Source: Candidatus Bacteroides merdipullorum (lineage in GTDB: Bacteria; Bacteroidota; Bacteroidia; Bacteroidales; Bacteroidaceae). Taken from it: a stretch of 35,719 nt of DNA. Made by a program: the position numbers and the translations under genes. The stretch covers positions 1 through 35,719 of the forward strand of contig DXCK01000122.1 of assembly GCA_019116045.1 (NCBI GenBank), given 5' to 3'. Position 1 is the first letter of the stretch. Each line of letters opens with the position of its first letter. This document shows, piece by piece, positions 22,842 through 30,481 of the stretch. The notes under the pieces were generated by a model, which was not told the origin of the DNA, ran no database searches, and saw only the letters and a list, made by a program, of their open reading frames with translations.

Positions 22842-24371
22842 TTAGCATAACGCTTTGTTCAGCATGTAGTAGACTTCGTTCATGCGAAGTTCCTTCTTGA
22901 ACTCACTGATAGTCGTTGCTTGGTTGATGTGCACCATTTCGATGCCTGCAATCTCGGCGTAGTCTTCCCAATATTCGGCCGTCAGGTCGTACGAGAAGCA
23001 AGAGTGGTGCGTCCCTCCGGCCAGAATCCAGGCTCCTGCACCCACTTCGAAGTTGGGCTGCGGAATCCACAGTGCAGAAGCTACGGGCAGTTTGGGCAGC
23101 GGTTTCGGTTCGATACATTCTACGTCGTTCACAATCAGGCGGAAGCGGTTCCCCAGGTCTACCACTGTAGCCGTACAACCGTTGCCTACCTTGCTGGTGA
23201 ATACCAGTCGGGCTGTCTGGCTCTTGCGGACGCCGATGCCCAGGAAGTGCACCTCCAGGCGCGGTTTCTGTGCGGCGATGAGCGGGCAGACTTCCAGCAT
23301 GTGAGCCTGAAGGATGGCACTCCGTTCGCCGTCGAAGTTCAGTGTATAGTCTTCCAGGAACGAGCAGCCGCCCGTCAGTCCCTGGTTCATGACCCACACG
23401 GTGCGGTACAGGGCGGCCGATTTCCAGTCGCCTTCGGCACCGAATCCGTAGCCCTCTGCCATCAGGCGTTGGGAAGCCAGGCCGGGAATCTGGTCGAAAT
23501 GGCTGCCGTCGGTCTGCCCCAAGTCGTCGAAGTTGGTCGTAAATCCCTTGGCGCCCTTGGCTTTCAAAATAGCGCGTAAAGCCAGTTCCGCTTTGGCCGA
23601 GTTCCACACTTTCTCGTAAGCCGTGGTGCGGCCGTCTTCCAGCTCCGTGTCGTGGTCGTACAGACGGAAATATTCGTCCACCAACGCCTTGACTTCTTCG
23701 TCCTTCACCCGGCTGTGGTATTCCATCAGTTCGCTGACCGGACAGTAGTCTACGTGATATCCCATGCGTTGCTCGGCTTCCACCTTGTCGCCGTCGGTCA
23801 CAGCCACATTATTCATTTGGTCGCCGAAACGGAGGATGAGCATGTCTTGCGCGTCGGCCCATGCGGCGCACACACGCATCCACACGGCTATTTTGTGCAA
23901 GGTCTCCTCGTCTTTCCAGTAACCGACCACCACTTTGCGGCGGATGCGCATGCGGGTGCAGATGTGTCCGAACTCGCGGTCGCCGTGGGCAGACTGGTTC
24001 AAGTTCATAAAGTCCATGTCCATCGTATCCCAGGGAATCTCTTTGTTGAATTGGGTGTGCAGGTGCAGCAAAGGTTTTCTGAGCTGTTGCAAGCCGTGAA
24101 TCCACATCTTGGCGGGCGAGAACGTGTGCATCCAGGTGATGACACCGACGCATTTCTCGTCGTTGTTGGCGGCTTTGAAGACTGCTTCTACTTCTTTCGA
24201 CGAGTTGGCTGTGCCTTTATATACAACCTTTATCGGAAGTCTGCCGCTGACATTCAGCCCGGCTACCATTTCATTACTGTGTGCGTCTACTGCGATGACT
24301 GCATCGCCTCCGTACAGAAGTTGTGCTCCTGTTACGAACCATACTTCATACTGCTCGAATAAGGTGTTCAT
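22842..24371 (-). CDS. araA: L-arabinose isomerase
   Basis: This 509-residue enzyme converts L-arabinose to L-ribulose, the first step of the pathway. It opens with EVWFVTGAQLLYG, the family hallmark. Further conserved blocks include VGVITWMHTFSPAKMWIHGL, KPLLHLHTQFNKEIPW, MDFMNLNQSAHGDREFGHI and GAEGDWKSAALYRTVWVMNQGLTGGCSFLEDYT, which carry the metal-binding glutamates and histidines, and the C-terminal AGGTHHSCFSYDLT. The length is normal. The gene lies 33 bases after araD and 20 before araB in one operon. Family members need manganese. Confidence 0.97.
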   Translation of the reverse strand: MNTLFEQYEVWFVTGAQLLYGGDAVIAVDAHSNEMVAGLNVSGRLPIKVVYKGTANSSKEVEAVFKAANNDEKCVGVITWMHTFSPAKMWIHGLQQLRKPLLHLHTQFNKEIPWDTMDMDFMNLNQSAHGDREFGHICTRMRIRRKVVVGYWKDEETLHKIAVWMRVCAAWADAQDMLILRFGDQMNNVAVTDGDKVEAEQRMGYHVDYCPVSELMEYHSRVKDEEVKALVDEYFRLYDHDTELEDGRTTAYEKVWNSAKAELALRAILKAKGAKGFTTNFDDLGQTDGSHFDQIPGLASQRLMAEGYGFGAEGDWKSAALYRTVWVMNQGLTGGCSFLEDYTLNFDGERSAILQAHMLEVCPLIAAQKPRLEVHFLGIGVRKSQTARLVFTSKVGNGCTATVVDLGNRFRLIVNDVECIEPKPLPKLPVASALWIPQPNFEVGAGAWILAGGTHHSCFSYDLTAEYWEDYAEIAGIEMVHINQATTISEFKKELRMNEVYYMLNKALC

Positions 24372-24404
24372 TGTTCTCTGTTATTTTAAAAGGTGAATGT
24401 TGTT

Positions 24405-25094
24405 CTATTTCTTTTGTCCGTAATAGGCATTGGGGCCGTGCTTGCGGCTGAAGTGTTTTTCTATCAGCCAGGGATTCATGCTCAGGTGTGGGTTAATGCT
24501 GAAAGCAATGGATGCCATCTTGGCCACCTGCTCCAGCACTACTGCGTTGTGCACGGCGTCATGGGCGTCCTTTCCCCAGGCAAACGGGCCGTGGTTTTTC
24601 ACTAATACGCCCGGAGTGTGCACAGGATTGATATTGGCAAAGCGTCTTACGATGACATTGCCCGTCTCCCGCTCATAGTCACCCTTCACTTCTTCTTCGG
24701 TCATGTCTGCCGTACAGGGGATGGCTTCGTGGAAGTAGTCGGCGTGTGTGGTGCCGATGTTTGGCAAGTCAATGCCAGCTTGTGCCCAGGCTGTGGCATA
24801 GGTAGAGTGTGTGTGTACCACGCCCCCGATTTCGGGAAAAGCTTTGTACAGCACCAGGTGCGTGGGCGTGTCGCTGGAAGGGCGAAGGTTGCCTTCTACC
24901 ACATTGCCTTCCAGGTCGACCACCACCATGTCTTCAGCTTTCATTTCGTCATAAGAGACGCCGCTGGGCTTGATGACTACCAAACGGCTCTCTCGGTCGA
25001 TGGCCGAGACATTGCCCCAAGTGAAGATGACCAATCCATGCTTTACCAGCTCGAGGTTGGCATGGAATACTTGTTGTTTCAGTGCTTCTAACAT
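24405..25094 (-). CDS. araD: L-ribulose-5-phosphate 4-epimerase
   Basis: This 229-residue class II aldolase-like enzyme turns L-ribulose 5-phosphate into D-xylulose 5-phosphate, which enters the pentose phosphate pathway. The zinc ligands are visible as His94 and His96 in VVHTHSTYA and His168 in [10 protein letters not shown]. They match E. coli His95, His97 and His171. Asp119 (HADYF) corresponds to the catalytic Asp120. The substrate loops GNVSAID and [10 protein letters not shown] are present, as is the C-terminal HGPNAYYGQ, which holds a tyrosine used in catalysis. The gene starts 14 bases after the araR stop. Confidence 0.96.
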   Translation of the reverse strand: MLEALKQQVFHANLELVKHGLVIFTWGNVSAIDRESRLVVIKPSGVSYDEMKAEDMVVVDLEGNVVEGNLRPSSDTPTHLVLYKAFPEIGGVVHTHSTYATAWAQAGIDLPNIGTTHADYFHEAIPCTADMTEEEVKGDYERETGNVIVRRFANINPVHTPGVLVKNHGPFAWGKDAHDAVHNAVVLEQVAKMASIAFSINPHLSMNPWLIEKHFSRKHGPNAYYGQKK

Positions 25095-25108
25095 ATCTTT
25101 TTAGTCTC

Positions 25109-25786
25109 CTATAATTTAAATCTGGGATCCTTGCGGTAGGCTTTGTCGTTAAACTTGTAGAGGTAAGCCCCCTTCTTGGAACCTGTCTTGTCTATTTTAT
25201 CTGTTTTCTCAATGAATCCCATGTCGGCAATACGTTTCCGGAAGTTGCGTTTGTCGATGGGCTCTCCGTAGATGGCTTCGTAGAGGTTTTGCAGTTGGGT
25301 AAGTGTAAACAATTCCGGCAGCAGGTTGAAGCCTATTGGTGCACACGATGCTTTCTGTTTCATGGTATTACGAGCTTTTTCCACCATTTGGTTGTGGTCG
25401 AATATCAGGTGCGGAAGTTCGTTGATGTCTACCCAGTGTGCATTGTGTTGGTGCACCAACTCGTGGTCGTAGGCACTGATGTCTATCAAGGCATAGTAGG
25501 CCAGCGAGATAACTCTTTCGCCCGGGTCACGGTGCACCTCGCCGAAAGCTCCTACTTGTTCCATGTATACGCTTTTAAGTCCGGTAAGTTCTTGCAAGAC
25601 ACGTTTGGCTGCTTCGTCGGCGCTTTCTCCTTCTTGCACGAAGCCTCCCATCAGCGACCACTCACCTTTGGCTGGCTCAAAGTTACGTTGCAATATCAGC
25701 AAGTTTAGCTTTTTCTTGTCGAATCCGAAGATGATGCAGTCGATGCCGACGTAGAAACGGGGATTTTTACTGTAATAGTTGTTCAT
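25109..25786 (-). CDS. araR: AraR, Nudix-related transcriptional regulator of arabinose use
   Basis: This 225-residue protein has an N-terminal Nudix fold (YVGIDCIIFGFDKKKLNLLILQRN, WSLMGGFVQEGESADEAAKRVL) and a C-terminal winged helix (LYEAIYGEPIDKRNFRKRIADMGFIEKT and KGAYLYKFNDKAY). The Nudix box is degenerate: where catalysts have REUxEExGU this protein has RVLQELTGL, so two key glutamates are lost. That fits the Nudix-related regulators, in which the pocket senses a sugar. A close relative, AraR of Bacteroides thetaiotaomicron, is a known L-arabinose-responsive repressor. The ATG at 25786 lies five bases after the symporter stop, and the upstream extension of the frame is not used. The likely target is the palindrome at 27605-27628. 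Confidence 0.9.
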   Translation of the reverse strand: MNNYYSKNPRFYVGIDCIIFGFDKKKLNLLILQRNFEPAKGEWSLMGGFVQEGESADEAAKRVLQELTGLKSVYMEQVGAFGEVHRDPGERVISLAYYALIDISAYDHELVHQHNAHWVDINELPHLIFDHNQMVEKARNTMKQKASCAPIGFNLLPELFTLTQLQNLYEAIYGEPIDKRNFRKRIADMGFIEKTDKIDKTGSKKGAYLYKFNDKAYRKDPRFKL

Positions 25787-25791
25787 AGCTT

Positions 25792-27510
25792 TTACCAGAA
25801 ATAACAATAGAAGGCTATGCAGAGGATGACCACTCCCAGTGAAGCAATGATGTCCACTGTGCTCCAACTGGAGCGCGTCTCTTTCTTCTGTTCTTCGCTT
25901 TGTGTGAGGAAGGTGATGCCTTTTAATTTTTCTTCGTCGGCCGGGCGGGTGAATAGGCTGACCGCTGCCATCAGCAGGACGATGAAAGCCAGCAGGTAGA
26001 TTTCAAATACCAGCCAGTTGGTGTTCCAGAACCAGCCAAACACATCGTTCAGGGTGGTCATGTTGTTCAAATCTGCTTTGAAGATGTTGCAGATCAAACG
26101 CACCATGCCGATGATGAAGCCGGTGATGATGCCCACTTCTCCTGCTTTGGGAGTGATTCTTTTGGTGAAAATGCCTAAAGCAAATACGGCGACAATAGAG
26201 GGAGCCAGCAGCGACTGTACGTCCTGCAAGTATTCGTAGAGGCCACCTAACCCCATCATGACGGGTATCCATACCAGGCCAAGCAATACAACAGTCCATG
26301 TGGCGGCACGGCCAATCCATACCAACTTTGCTTCGCTGGCGTCTGGATGCTTCGGCTTGTAGAAGTCTACGGTGTAGAGGGTGGCGCAGGAGTTGAAGAA
26401 TGCTGCCAGCGAAGCTACCAGGGCTGAGATGAATCCTATTGTAACAATGCCTTTGACACCGGCAGGAAGTACAAATTTCACCATCGAGCCGAACGCTTCG
26501 TCTGTGCTTCCCATTTCGAAACCGGAACCACTCTTGGCAGCCAAAGCTGCAGCAATCATGCCCGGGATGAGGAACATGAATACGGGCAATACTTTCAGAT
26601 AACCGGCTGCAATGGTACCACGGCGGGCGCGGCGCATCACGTCGGCTGCTTTCTCACCTTCTTGTTGGCCAAGTACACGTTGTACGATGTGCTGATCTGT
26701 ACACCAGTACCAGAAACCGATGATGGCCGACCCGGCAATAACCCAAAAGCCGGGGAACTGTCCGTAAAGTGGGTCAGCCTTGTCGAAGTGCATCAGGTGA
26801 TTGGTGCCGTAGCCTTCGTTCAGGCCACGTGCATGTTCCAACATAGCATTCCATCCGCCGCCGATGCTTCCGTCTCCTAAGGTATAAAGCCCTAAGAATA
26901 ACACGAGGAAAGAGCCTATAATAAGAATAGGAGTTTGTATTTTCGACAATGTCATTACTCCTTTCATGCCTCCAAAGACAGTGAATATTCCAGTCAGCAC
27001 AATCAAACCGATGGCACCATACCAGAAGGGAAGCCCTAATAAACTTTCCATGAAGATACCTCCGGTAAAAGCTGTTACGCTCACTTTAGTCAGTATGTAA
27101 GAGATGAGGGTGATGATGGACAGCCAGGAGCTGGTCTTGCGGGTATAGCGGCGGTTCAGAAACTCGGGCATGGTGAAAACTCCGGCGTGCTGATAGAAAG
27201 GTACAAACAACCATCCCAATACTAAAATCATCCATCCTTGCATTTCCCAATGAGCCATGCCCAAACCTGTTTTCGCACCGGCACCGGCCAGTCCGACCAA
27301 GTGCTCCGAGCCTATGTTGGCTGCAAAAATGGCGGCGCCCAATACATACCAGGGTTCTCCTTTTCCCAGGAAATATCCTCCGCTGGTTTCGCTGCCTTGC
27401 AGGCGTTTGTCTTTTTGTACTTCTCGCCAGACAGCCCAAGCTACGAGGACTATGCCGGCTGCGATAATGGCCCAGTCGAGCCATACGAATTGATGTGAAT
27501 TCCAGTTCAT
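25792..27510 (-). CDS. Sodium/sugar symporter (SSS family), probable L-arabinose transporter
   Basis: This 572-residue inner-membrane protein has about fourteen hydrophobic helices and belongs to the sodium:solute symporter family. The sodium/galactose-transporter-like motif NIGSEHLVGLAGAGAKTG is present in helix 1-2. MPEFLNRRYTRKTSSWLSII, GGMKGVMTLSKIQT and the sugar-site region FWYWCTDQHIVQRVLGQQEGEKAADVMRRARRGT are conserved SGLT blocks. A cytoplasmic loop near the C-terminus (RPADEEKLKGITFLTQSEEQKKETRSSW) precedes the last helix. It is the first gene of the arabinose operon, so L-arabinose is the inferred cargo. The palindrome in its promoter suggests repression when arabinose is absent. 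Confidence 0.92.
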   Translation of the reverse strand: MNWNSHQFVWLDWAIIAAGIVLVAWAVWREVQKDKRLQGSETSGGYFLGKGEPWYVLGAAIFAANIGSEHLVGLAGAGAKTGLGMAHWEMQGWMILVLGWLFVPFYQHAGVFTMPEFLNRRYTRKTSSWLSIITLISYILTKVSVTAFTGGIFMESLLGLPFWYGAIGLIVLTGIFTVFGGMKGVMTLSKIQTPILIIGSFLVLFLGLYTLGDGSIGGGWNAMLEHARGLNEGYGTNHLMHFDKADPLYGQFPGFWVIAGSAIIGFWYWCTDQHIVQRVLGQQEGEKAADVMRRARRGTIAAGYLKVLPVFMFLIPGMIAAALAAKSGSGFEMGSTDEAFGSMVKFVLPAGVKGIVTIGFISALVASLAAFFNSCATLYTVDFYKPKHPDASEAKLVWIGRAATWTVVLLGLVWIPVMMGLGGLYEYLQDVQSLLAPSIVAVFALGIFTKRITPKAGEVGIITGFIIGMVRLICNIFKADLNNMTTLNDVFGWFWNTNWLVFEIYLLAFIVLLMAAVSLFTRPADEEKLKGITFLTQSEEQKKETRSSWSTVDIIASLGVVILCIAFYCYFW

Positions 27511-27593
27511 GATTCTTTATGTTTTAAATGATACTTGTCGATTCAGGTCTGGTGGAATGACACGTTAGGTGTGTCTCTTCCTTTTTTCGGGTG

Positions 27594-27620
27594 CAATATT
27601 ACGGAATAAGTGTAAAACAA
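27594..27620 (-). promoter_or_regulatory. Probable promoter of the arabinose operon
   Basis: On the minus strand TTG (27620-27618) is followed after 16 bases by TAATATTG (27601-27594), one mismatch from TAnnTTTG. The spacing is shorter than usual and the match is imperfect, as can be the case for a regulated promoter. It overlaps the palindrome at 27605-27628. The leader to the symporter ATG would be about 75 bases. Confidence 0.5.
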
Positions 27621-27628
27621 CACTTATT
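27605..27628. promoter_or_regulatory. 24-bp palindrome, candidate AraR operator
   Basis: The arms AATAAGTGT (27605-27613) and ACACTTATT (27620-27628) are perfect reverse complements around the six-base centre AAAACA. It is the only such palindrome seen in this gap. It sits over the predicted -33/-7 region of the arabinose operon, where a bound repressor would block transcription. Binding by AraR is an inference from position and symmetry. Confidence 0.7.
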
Positions 27629-27791
27629 ATTTCGTATGTTGTTGAGCATGTTTTAGAAAAATAATGCAGAATGTCGTTTCTGAGGTGAAAAAACTTGTTT
27701 ATCTGTCAGACTATTTCCTAAAGTGAAAGCTTTGTTTTTGCGGCCAGTAAGTGGAGGATGTGCAATGATGGTGTTGTGTTAGGAGTAATTG

Positions 27792-27822
27792 TTGCACAAG
27801 TGCGAATCATCTCCTATATTTG
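27792..27822 (+). promoter_or_regulatory. Promoter of the RNA methyltransferase gene
   Basis: TTG (27792-27794), a 20-base spacer and TATATTTG (27815-27822) give an almost ideal Bacteroidetes promoter. Transcription would start near 27829, which rules out the frame's first possible start at 27789 and supports 27843 or 27852. Confidence 0.7.
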
Positions 27823-27842
27823 TAGCGTTATTGCATAATAAG

Positions 27843-29261
27843 ATGTACTCCATGACTCTACCAGCCGCTTTTAGGGCACAACTTCGTTCTTTGTTGGGGG
27901 AAGCCGGTGCCGATGCTTTTTTCAATGCTTTGCAGGGGGATGCCTCTGTCAGTATTCGTATGAATCTCCGTAAAATGCAAGAAGGGGCATTTCCTTTGGA
28001 TACTTGGGTGCCTTGGTGCCCCCAGGGCAGGTATCTTTTTCAGAGGCCATCGTTTACGTTAGATCCTCGGCTGCATGCGGGAGCGTATTATGTACAGGAG
28101 GCTTCGTCGATGTTTTTGTGGCATGTATTGCGGCATTGTGTGGGTGATCGACCAGTGGTAATGTTGGATCTTTGTGCTGCTCCGGGGGGGAAATCTACTT
28201 TGGCTTGCGATGTTTTGCCTGAAGGCAGTTTGTTGGTGTCTAATGAGGTGATGCGTGCGCGGGCACAGGTTTTGGTGGAAAATCTGACGAAGTGGGGAAA
28301 TGCATGGAGTGTAGTGACTCACAATGATCCGGCTGATTTTTCTTCATTAGAGGGAGTGTTCGACCTGATTTTGGTAGATGCTCCCTGCTCGGGTGAGGGG
28401 ATGTTTCGTAAAGATGTCGGGGCTGTGAATGATTGGAGTTTAGAGGCTGTAGAAATGTGTGCTCGTCGTCAGAGGCGTATATTGGCAGATATTTGGCCTT
28501 GTCTCAAGCCGGGTGGGTGGTTGATATATAGTACGTGTACGTATAATCTTTCTGAAAATGAGGAGCAAGTGCGTTGGTTGCGTGATGAATGGGGAGCATG
28601 TCCCGTATCAGTACCTGTTCCTTCAGAATGGGGAATTACGGGTTGTCTGTTGGAAGGAGAAGATTTGCCGGTTTATCGTTTCCTGCCTTATAAAACCCGG
28701 GGAGAAGGTTTTTTCCTTTCTGTCTTGCAGAAACCGGCCAGAGCGGAAGAGGAGCAACCGTCAGTTGGGCGGAGCGGAAATAAAAAGGGGAAGAGTGGCC
28801 ACGGTGCTAAAGACCGTTTGCTGTCTCTTCCCAAAGACATCATGTCGAGAGCTGCCGACTGGTTGCATGTGCCCGATTCTTATGTGCTGATGCCTCAAGG
28901 CACGGGGTTGTTCGCTTTTCCTCTTATATATAAAGAGGTGTTGCAACGTTTGCGTGACTCGCTTCGTCTCTTGCAGGCAGGAGTGCCTTTAGCCGAGGTA
29001 AAAGGTCGTGACTTGTTGCCCACCCATGCTTTGGCCATGAGCACAGCTTTGCGTCCTGATGCTTTTCCGCGTGTGGAAGTATCGGTTGAACAGGCGCTTG
29101 CTTATCTGCGCAGAGAGGCGATTGTCTTGCCGGGAGATGCGCCCCGTGGCTTTGTGCTGTTGACCTACGAGGGGCTGCCCATAGGTTTCGTGAAGAACAT
29201 TGGCAACCGTGCCAACAACCTTTATCCGGCGGAGTGGCGCATCCGCAAGAGTCTGCCTTAG
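27843..29261 (+). CDS. RsmF/NSUN-type RNA cytosine-5 methyltransferase
   Basis: This protein of 472 residues (469 from the second ATG at 27852) methylates C5 of a cytosine in RNA, probably 16S rRNA as RsmF does, with S-adenosylmethionine. The cofactor loop is LDLCAAPGGKSTLA. The catalytic motifs are LVDAPCSGEGMFRKD with Cys182 and YSTCTYNLSENEEQ with the nucleophile Cys232, numbered from 27843. The C-terminal third (from about residue 310) matches the RNA-binding tail of RsmF-like proteins, including LPTHALAMSTAL and a final PUA-like region (LPGDAPRGFVLLTYEGLPIGFVKNIGNRANNLYP). Its TAG stop overlaps the stop of the convergent TolC-like gene. The exact base modified is not known. Confidence 0.9.
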   Translation: MYSMTLPAAFRAQLRSLLGEAGADAFFNALQGDASVSIRMNLRKMQEGAFPLDTWVPWCPQGRYLFQRPSFTLDPRLHAGAYYVQEASSMFLWHVLRHCVGDRPVVMLDLCAAPGGKSTLACDVLPEGSLLVSNEVMRARAQVLVENLTKWGNAWSVVTHNDPADFSSLEGVFDLILVDAPCSGEGMFRKDVGAVNDWSLEAVEMCARRQRRILADIWPCLKPGGWLIYSTCTYNLSENEEQVRWLRDEWGACPVSVPVPSEWGITGCLLEGEDLPVYRFLPYKTRGEGFFLSVLQKPARAEEEQPSVGRSGNKKGKSGHGAKDRLLSLPKDIMSRAADWLHVPDSYVLMPQGTGLFAFPLIYKEVLQRLRDSLRLLQAGVPLAEVKGRDLLPTHALAMSTALRPDAFPRVEVSVEQALAYLRREAIVLPGDAPRGFVLLTYEGLPIGFVKNIGNRANNLYPAEWRIRKSLP

Positions 29262-30481
29262 AGCCTGCTCTTATACATTTGTGCCATCACCTTCTGGTAC
29301 TGGTTCTCCAGCAGTAGCAGATTGGCTTTGCTCTGGTAGACCACGGATACTTCCACAAAATATTCTATCATGCTGATTTCACCGCCTTCCAATGCCTTGC
29401 GCAGCAGCGAGAGGTCGCGTTGGCGGGCGAAGGTGTCGTTGTATTCGTCGATGGACTGGCGGAGGCTGCGTGCTTCGTCGTAGAGTTGCCACAAGGCCGA
29501 TGAGGCTTGCAGGAGGGCGTCTTCCTTCTGATAGTCCAGATTGAGGGCTTGGCTCTTGGCCATCTTTACCTGATGACGGTTTTCGAAGAGGGGGAAGGAG
29601 AAACCCACCACGATGCCGTTCAGCGGGTGGCGCGTCTCGGTGTTGCGGCGGTAGCCCAGTTCCAGTTGCGGCAGCCATCCTTGTTTGCTTACGGAGACTT
29701 GCTTGCGGGCGGCGGCACTTTCGTGGCGCAGGGCTTGCAGGGCGGGGTCGGCGGCCAGCAGTTCGTTCAGCACCGGAGTGAAGTCGGCAGGCAGGGCGAC
29801 GGGCGTGTAGTCCGTCAGTCCCAGTGCCTCGGGGCCGGGCGTGGCAGGTTCGGGCTGCGGGCGTCCGGGGGCCAGGGGCAGGTTGCCGTTCAGGGCAGTC
29901 AGTTCCTTCAGCTTGTTTTGCAGGGTGGTGGCGTTGGTGCGGCTCTCGGTGCGCACGTTCAGCAGTTCCAAGTTGATTTTGTTGGTCTCGAGGGCGTTGG
30001 CGTCGCCCGTGCGGAGACGTTCGGCGTACATCTGTGCCAGTTCTTCAGCATTCTTCAGGCGTTCGTCCAGCAGGCGTTGCTGCTGGTGCAGCAGCACGAT
30101 GTCCAGGCAGAGTTCCTTGGCTTGCAGGAGGACTTGCTGGCGGACGGCGGCCGACTGTGCGTCGAGGGCGGTGCCCTTCAGGCGGCTCACCCGGTTGCGG
30201 GTGGCATAGAGGCTGGGGAAGTCGAAGCTTTGCGAGATGACCAGTTCACCGACGGTGATGTTCTTGTCGTCAGAGTCCCACAGGTGCGAGTAGGACAGGG
30301 TGGGGTTGGCCAGGTTGTTGGTGGCTTTGTTTTCCAGCTTTTGCGAGGCGATGAGCTGGGTGTTGGCCTGGAGCGCCTTGTTGTTTTGGGCGATTTGTTG
30401 CAGGATGGCTTCCATGCCTTCCTGGGCGTGCCCCTTGGCCGTCAGAGCCAGGGCTACAGCGAGTATCAGTATGCGTTTCAT
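29258..30481 (-). CDS. TolC/CusC-family outer-membrane efflux channel
   Basis: This 407-residue protein should form the outer-membrane exit duct of the metal efflux pump. It has a signal peptide (MKRILILAVALALTAKGHAQ) and two long alpha-helical repeats of the outer membrane efflux protein type: about residues 25-190 (EAILQQIAQNNKALQANTQLI, QQRLLDERLKNAEELAQMYAERLRTGDAN) and 225-400 (LLAADPALQALRHESAAARKQV, QSLDYQKE-like and LRQSIDEYNDTFARQRDL). No cysteine anchor follows the signal, so it is not obviously lipidated, unlike many CusC proteins. The segment GLTDYTPVALPADFTPVL joins the halves. Its ATG overlaps the RND pump stop by four bases. Confidence 0.88.
   Translation of the reverse strand: MKRILILAVALALTAKGHAQEGMEAILQQIAQNNKALQANTQLIASQKLENKATNNLANPTLSYSHLWDSDDKNITVGELVISQSFDFPSLYATRNRVSRLKGTALDAQSAAVRQQVLLQAKELCLDIVLLHQQQRLLDERLKNAEELAQMYAERLRTGDANALETNKINLELLNVRTESRTNATTLQNKLKELTALNGNLPLAPGRPQPEPATPGPEALGLTDYTPVALPADFTPVLNELLAADPALQALRHESAAARKQVSVSKQGWLPQLELGYRRNTETRHPLNGIVVGFSFPLFENRHQVKMAKSQALNLDYQKEDALLQASSALWQLYDEARSLRQSIDEYNDTFARQRDLSLLRKALEGGEISMIEYFVEVSVVYQSKANLLLLENQYQKVMAQMYKSRL

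Larger units (their letters stand above)
27511..27842. other. Divergent regulatory region between the arabinose operon and the RNA methyltransferase
   Basis: No gene is seen here. The left part holds the arabinose promoter and operator, and the right end holds the methyltransferase promoter. A short inverted repeat, GACAC/GTGTC (27559-27575), lies in the leader of the arabinose transcript. The AT-rich stretch from about 27630 to 27780 has no pattern I can interpret. Confidence 0.6.

Noticed and set aside
25109..25786. A catalytic Nudix hydrolase
   Set aside because: The Nudix box lacks key glutamates, a winged helix follows, and the gene sits inside the arabinose operon, so a regulator fits better.
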